Of a stretch of DNA of 64,000 nt, positions 63,525 through 64,000 are shown piece after piece. The number at the start of each line of letters is the position of its first letter. Positions within the stretch are counted from its first letter, which is position 1. Origin of the DNA: Pseudomicrostroma phylloplanum (Eukaryota; Basidiomycota; Exobasidiomycetes; Microstromatales); assembly GCA_039545275.1 (NCBI GenBank), contig BCHS01000014.1, forward strand, positions 429,725-493,724, read 5' to 3'. The notes beneath the pieces are model-generated. The model did no database searches and was not told the DNA's origin. It saw only the letters and a program-made list of their open reading frames with translations. The translations under genes and the position numbers were made by a program.

Positions 63525-64000
63525 AGTAGACTCGATGTTCGCTATAGAGGCACGATGCGGTCTTTGGTTGCGTAATAGATATAGTGCGAACAACATGCTG
63601 TGAGTAATGAGGATCGGCGACGCTGGTACGCATCACGTGCCTGTTCCATCTAGAAATCGAGGCGGTCAGAGTCCTAGCGTAATGGCATGTGTAATGCTGC
63701 TGGCCCTTGCTGGCCTTTCCATCACGGGTCTTCGATTCCGTCAGAGGAGGGGACGATTCCGCGAAGACAAAGAGACGACAGCTTGATGTAGAAAGAAATG
63801 CTGAAGGGAATGCTGAGAAGCACGACCGCCAAGACGGACTCCTTGTGAGCGCTTGGCTGCTCCTGTGAACGATCCTCTGAGCAGGCGACGATTGCTGCAC
63901 AGGCGAAGGGAGCGAAGACTTCGGCGCAGAGAAGGTTTTAAATTCGGCAATTCCGGATCTGCGGCCCCGGTCCCCGGCCTGTGCTCTCCCTTCCCTCTTG
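63525..64000. other. 3' flank of ISWI gene to window end
   Basis: These 476 bases contain no recognisable gene. A segment around 63680-63750 resembles tRNA promoter boxes but does not fold into a tRNA (see rejected items). The last 60 bases become very pyrimidine-rich, as in promoters of this genome. Confidence 0.45.

Noticed and set aside
63675..63755. tRNA-like A box (TAGCGTAATGG) and B-box-like GGTCTTCGATTCC
   Set aside because: The T-loop would need an extra base and no 7-bp acceptor stem pairs; I could not fold a tRNA on either strand.

Overview
The window is nuclear DNA from a filamentous or dimorphic fungus, most likely a basidiomycete. Genes are protein-coding, closely packed on both strands, GC-rich and split by few, short introns (about 64-120 nt, GTRAGY donors, pyrimidine-rich AG acceptors). 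Gene content (IQGAP, Sec7-type ARF-GEF, siderophore-iron MFS transporter, fungal HNH and PD-(D/E)XK-like proteins) fits Basidiomycota. Ustilaginomycotina/Exobasidiomycetes is my best guess, but that is inference only.

Layout. 1-28.9 kb is a housekeeping block: the 5' end of a hexokinase/glucokinase (-), a large disordered protein of unknown function (+), the oligosaccharyltransferase subunit OST2/DAD1 (-), translation termination factor eRF3/SUP35 with a prion-like N-terminus (+), an IQGAP (+), an HNH-nuclease-like protein (-), the nucleoporin NDC1 (-), a membrane M28 peptidase of the PSMA/transferrin-receptor type (+), and an ANK-RCC1-BTB protein of the IBtk type with an RGG tail (+).

29.4-44.7 kb looks more accessory: a siderophore-iron transporter (-) with a perfect iron-type GATA site upstream, a thioredoxin-reductase-like flavoenzyme (-), a RhoGAP (-), then 5.86 kb without genes, and finally a secreted GH27 alpha-galactosidase with a C-terminal carbohydrate-binding module (-). 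The gene-free stretch (37.0-42.9 kb) is visibly richer in A+T. It holds at least six diverged copies, in both orientations, of a roughly 150-nt element built from about seven subunits of ~21 nt (core TGCAAnnTTACGCAATTGG). It also has many TACWGTA heptamers and a perfect 11-nt-arm palindrome. I know no described family that matches, and this is the best candidate for something new.

46.1-63.5 kb is housekeeping again: a Sec7/BIG ARF-GEF (-), an orphan PD-(D/E)XK-like protein with an internal 15-nt tandem repeat (-), a degenerate TBC-domain protein (+), a membrane-anchored alpha/beta hydrolase (-), and an ISWI chromatin remodeller (+). Several genes are not complete as single open frames. I joined exons by hand (OST2, IQGAP, HNH, M28 peptidase, IBtk-like, siderophore transporter, flavoenzyme, GH27, Sec7, TBC, hydrolase, unknown 1219-aa protein); every join keeps frame to the stop, and most restore family-typical sequence across the junction.

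Several genes share divergent promoters (hexokinase/unknown, OST2/SUP35, NDC1/M28 peptidase, PD-(D/E)XK/TBC, hydrolase/ISWI). No rRNA, tRNA, CRISPR array or intact transposon was found.
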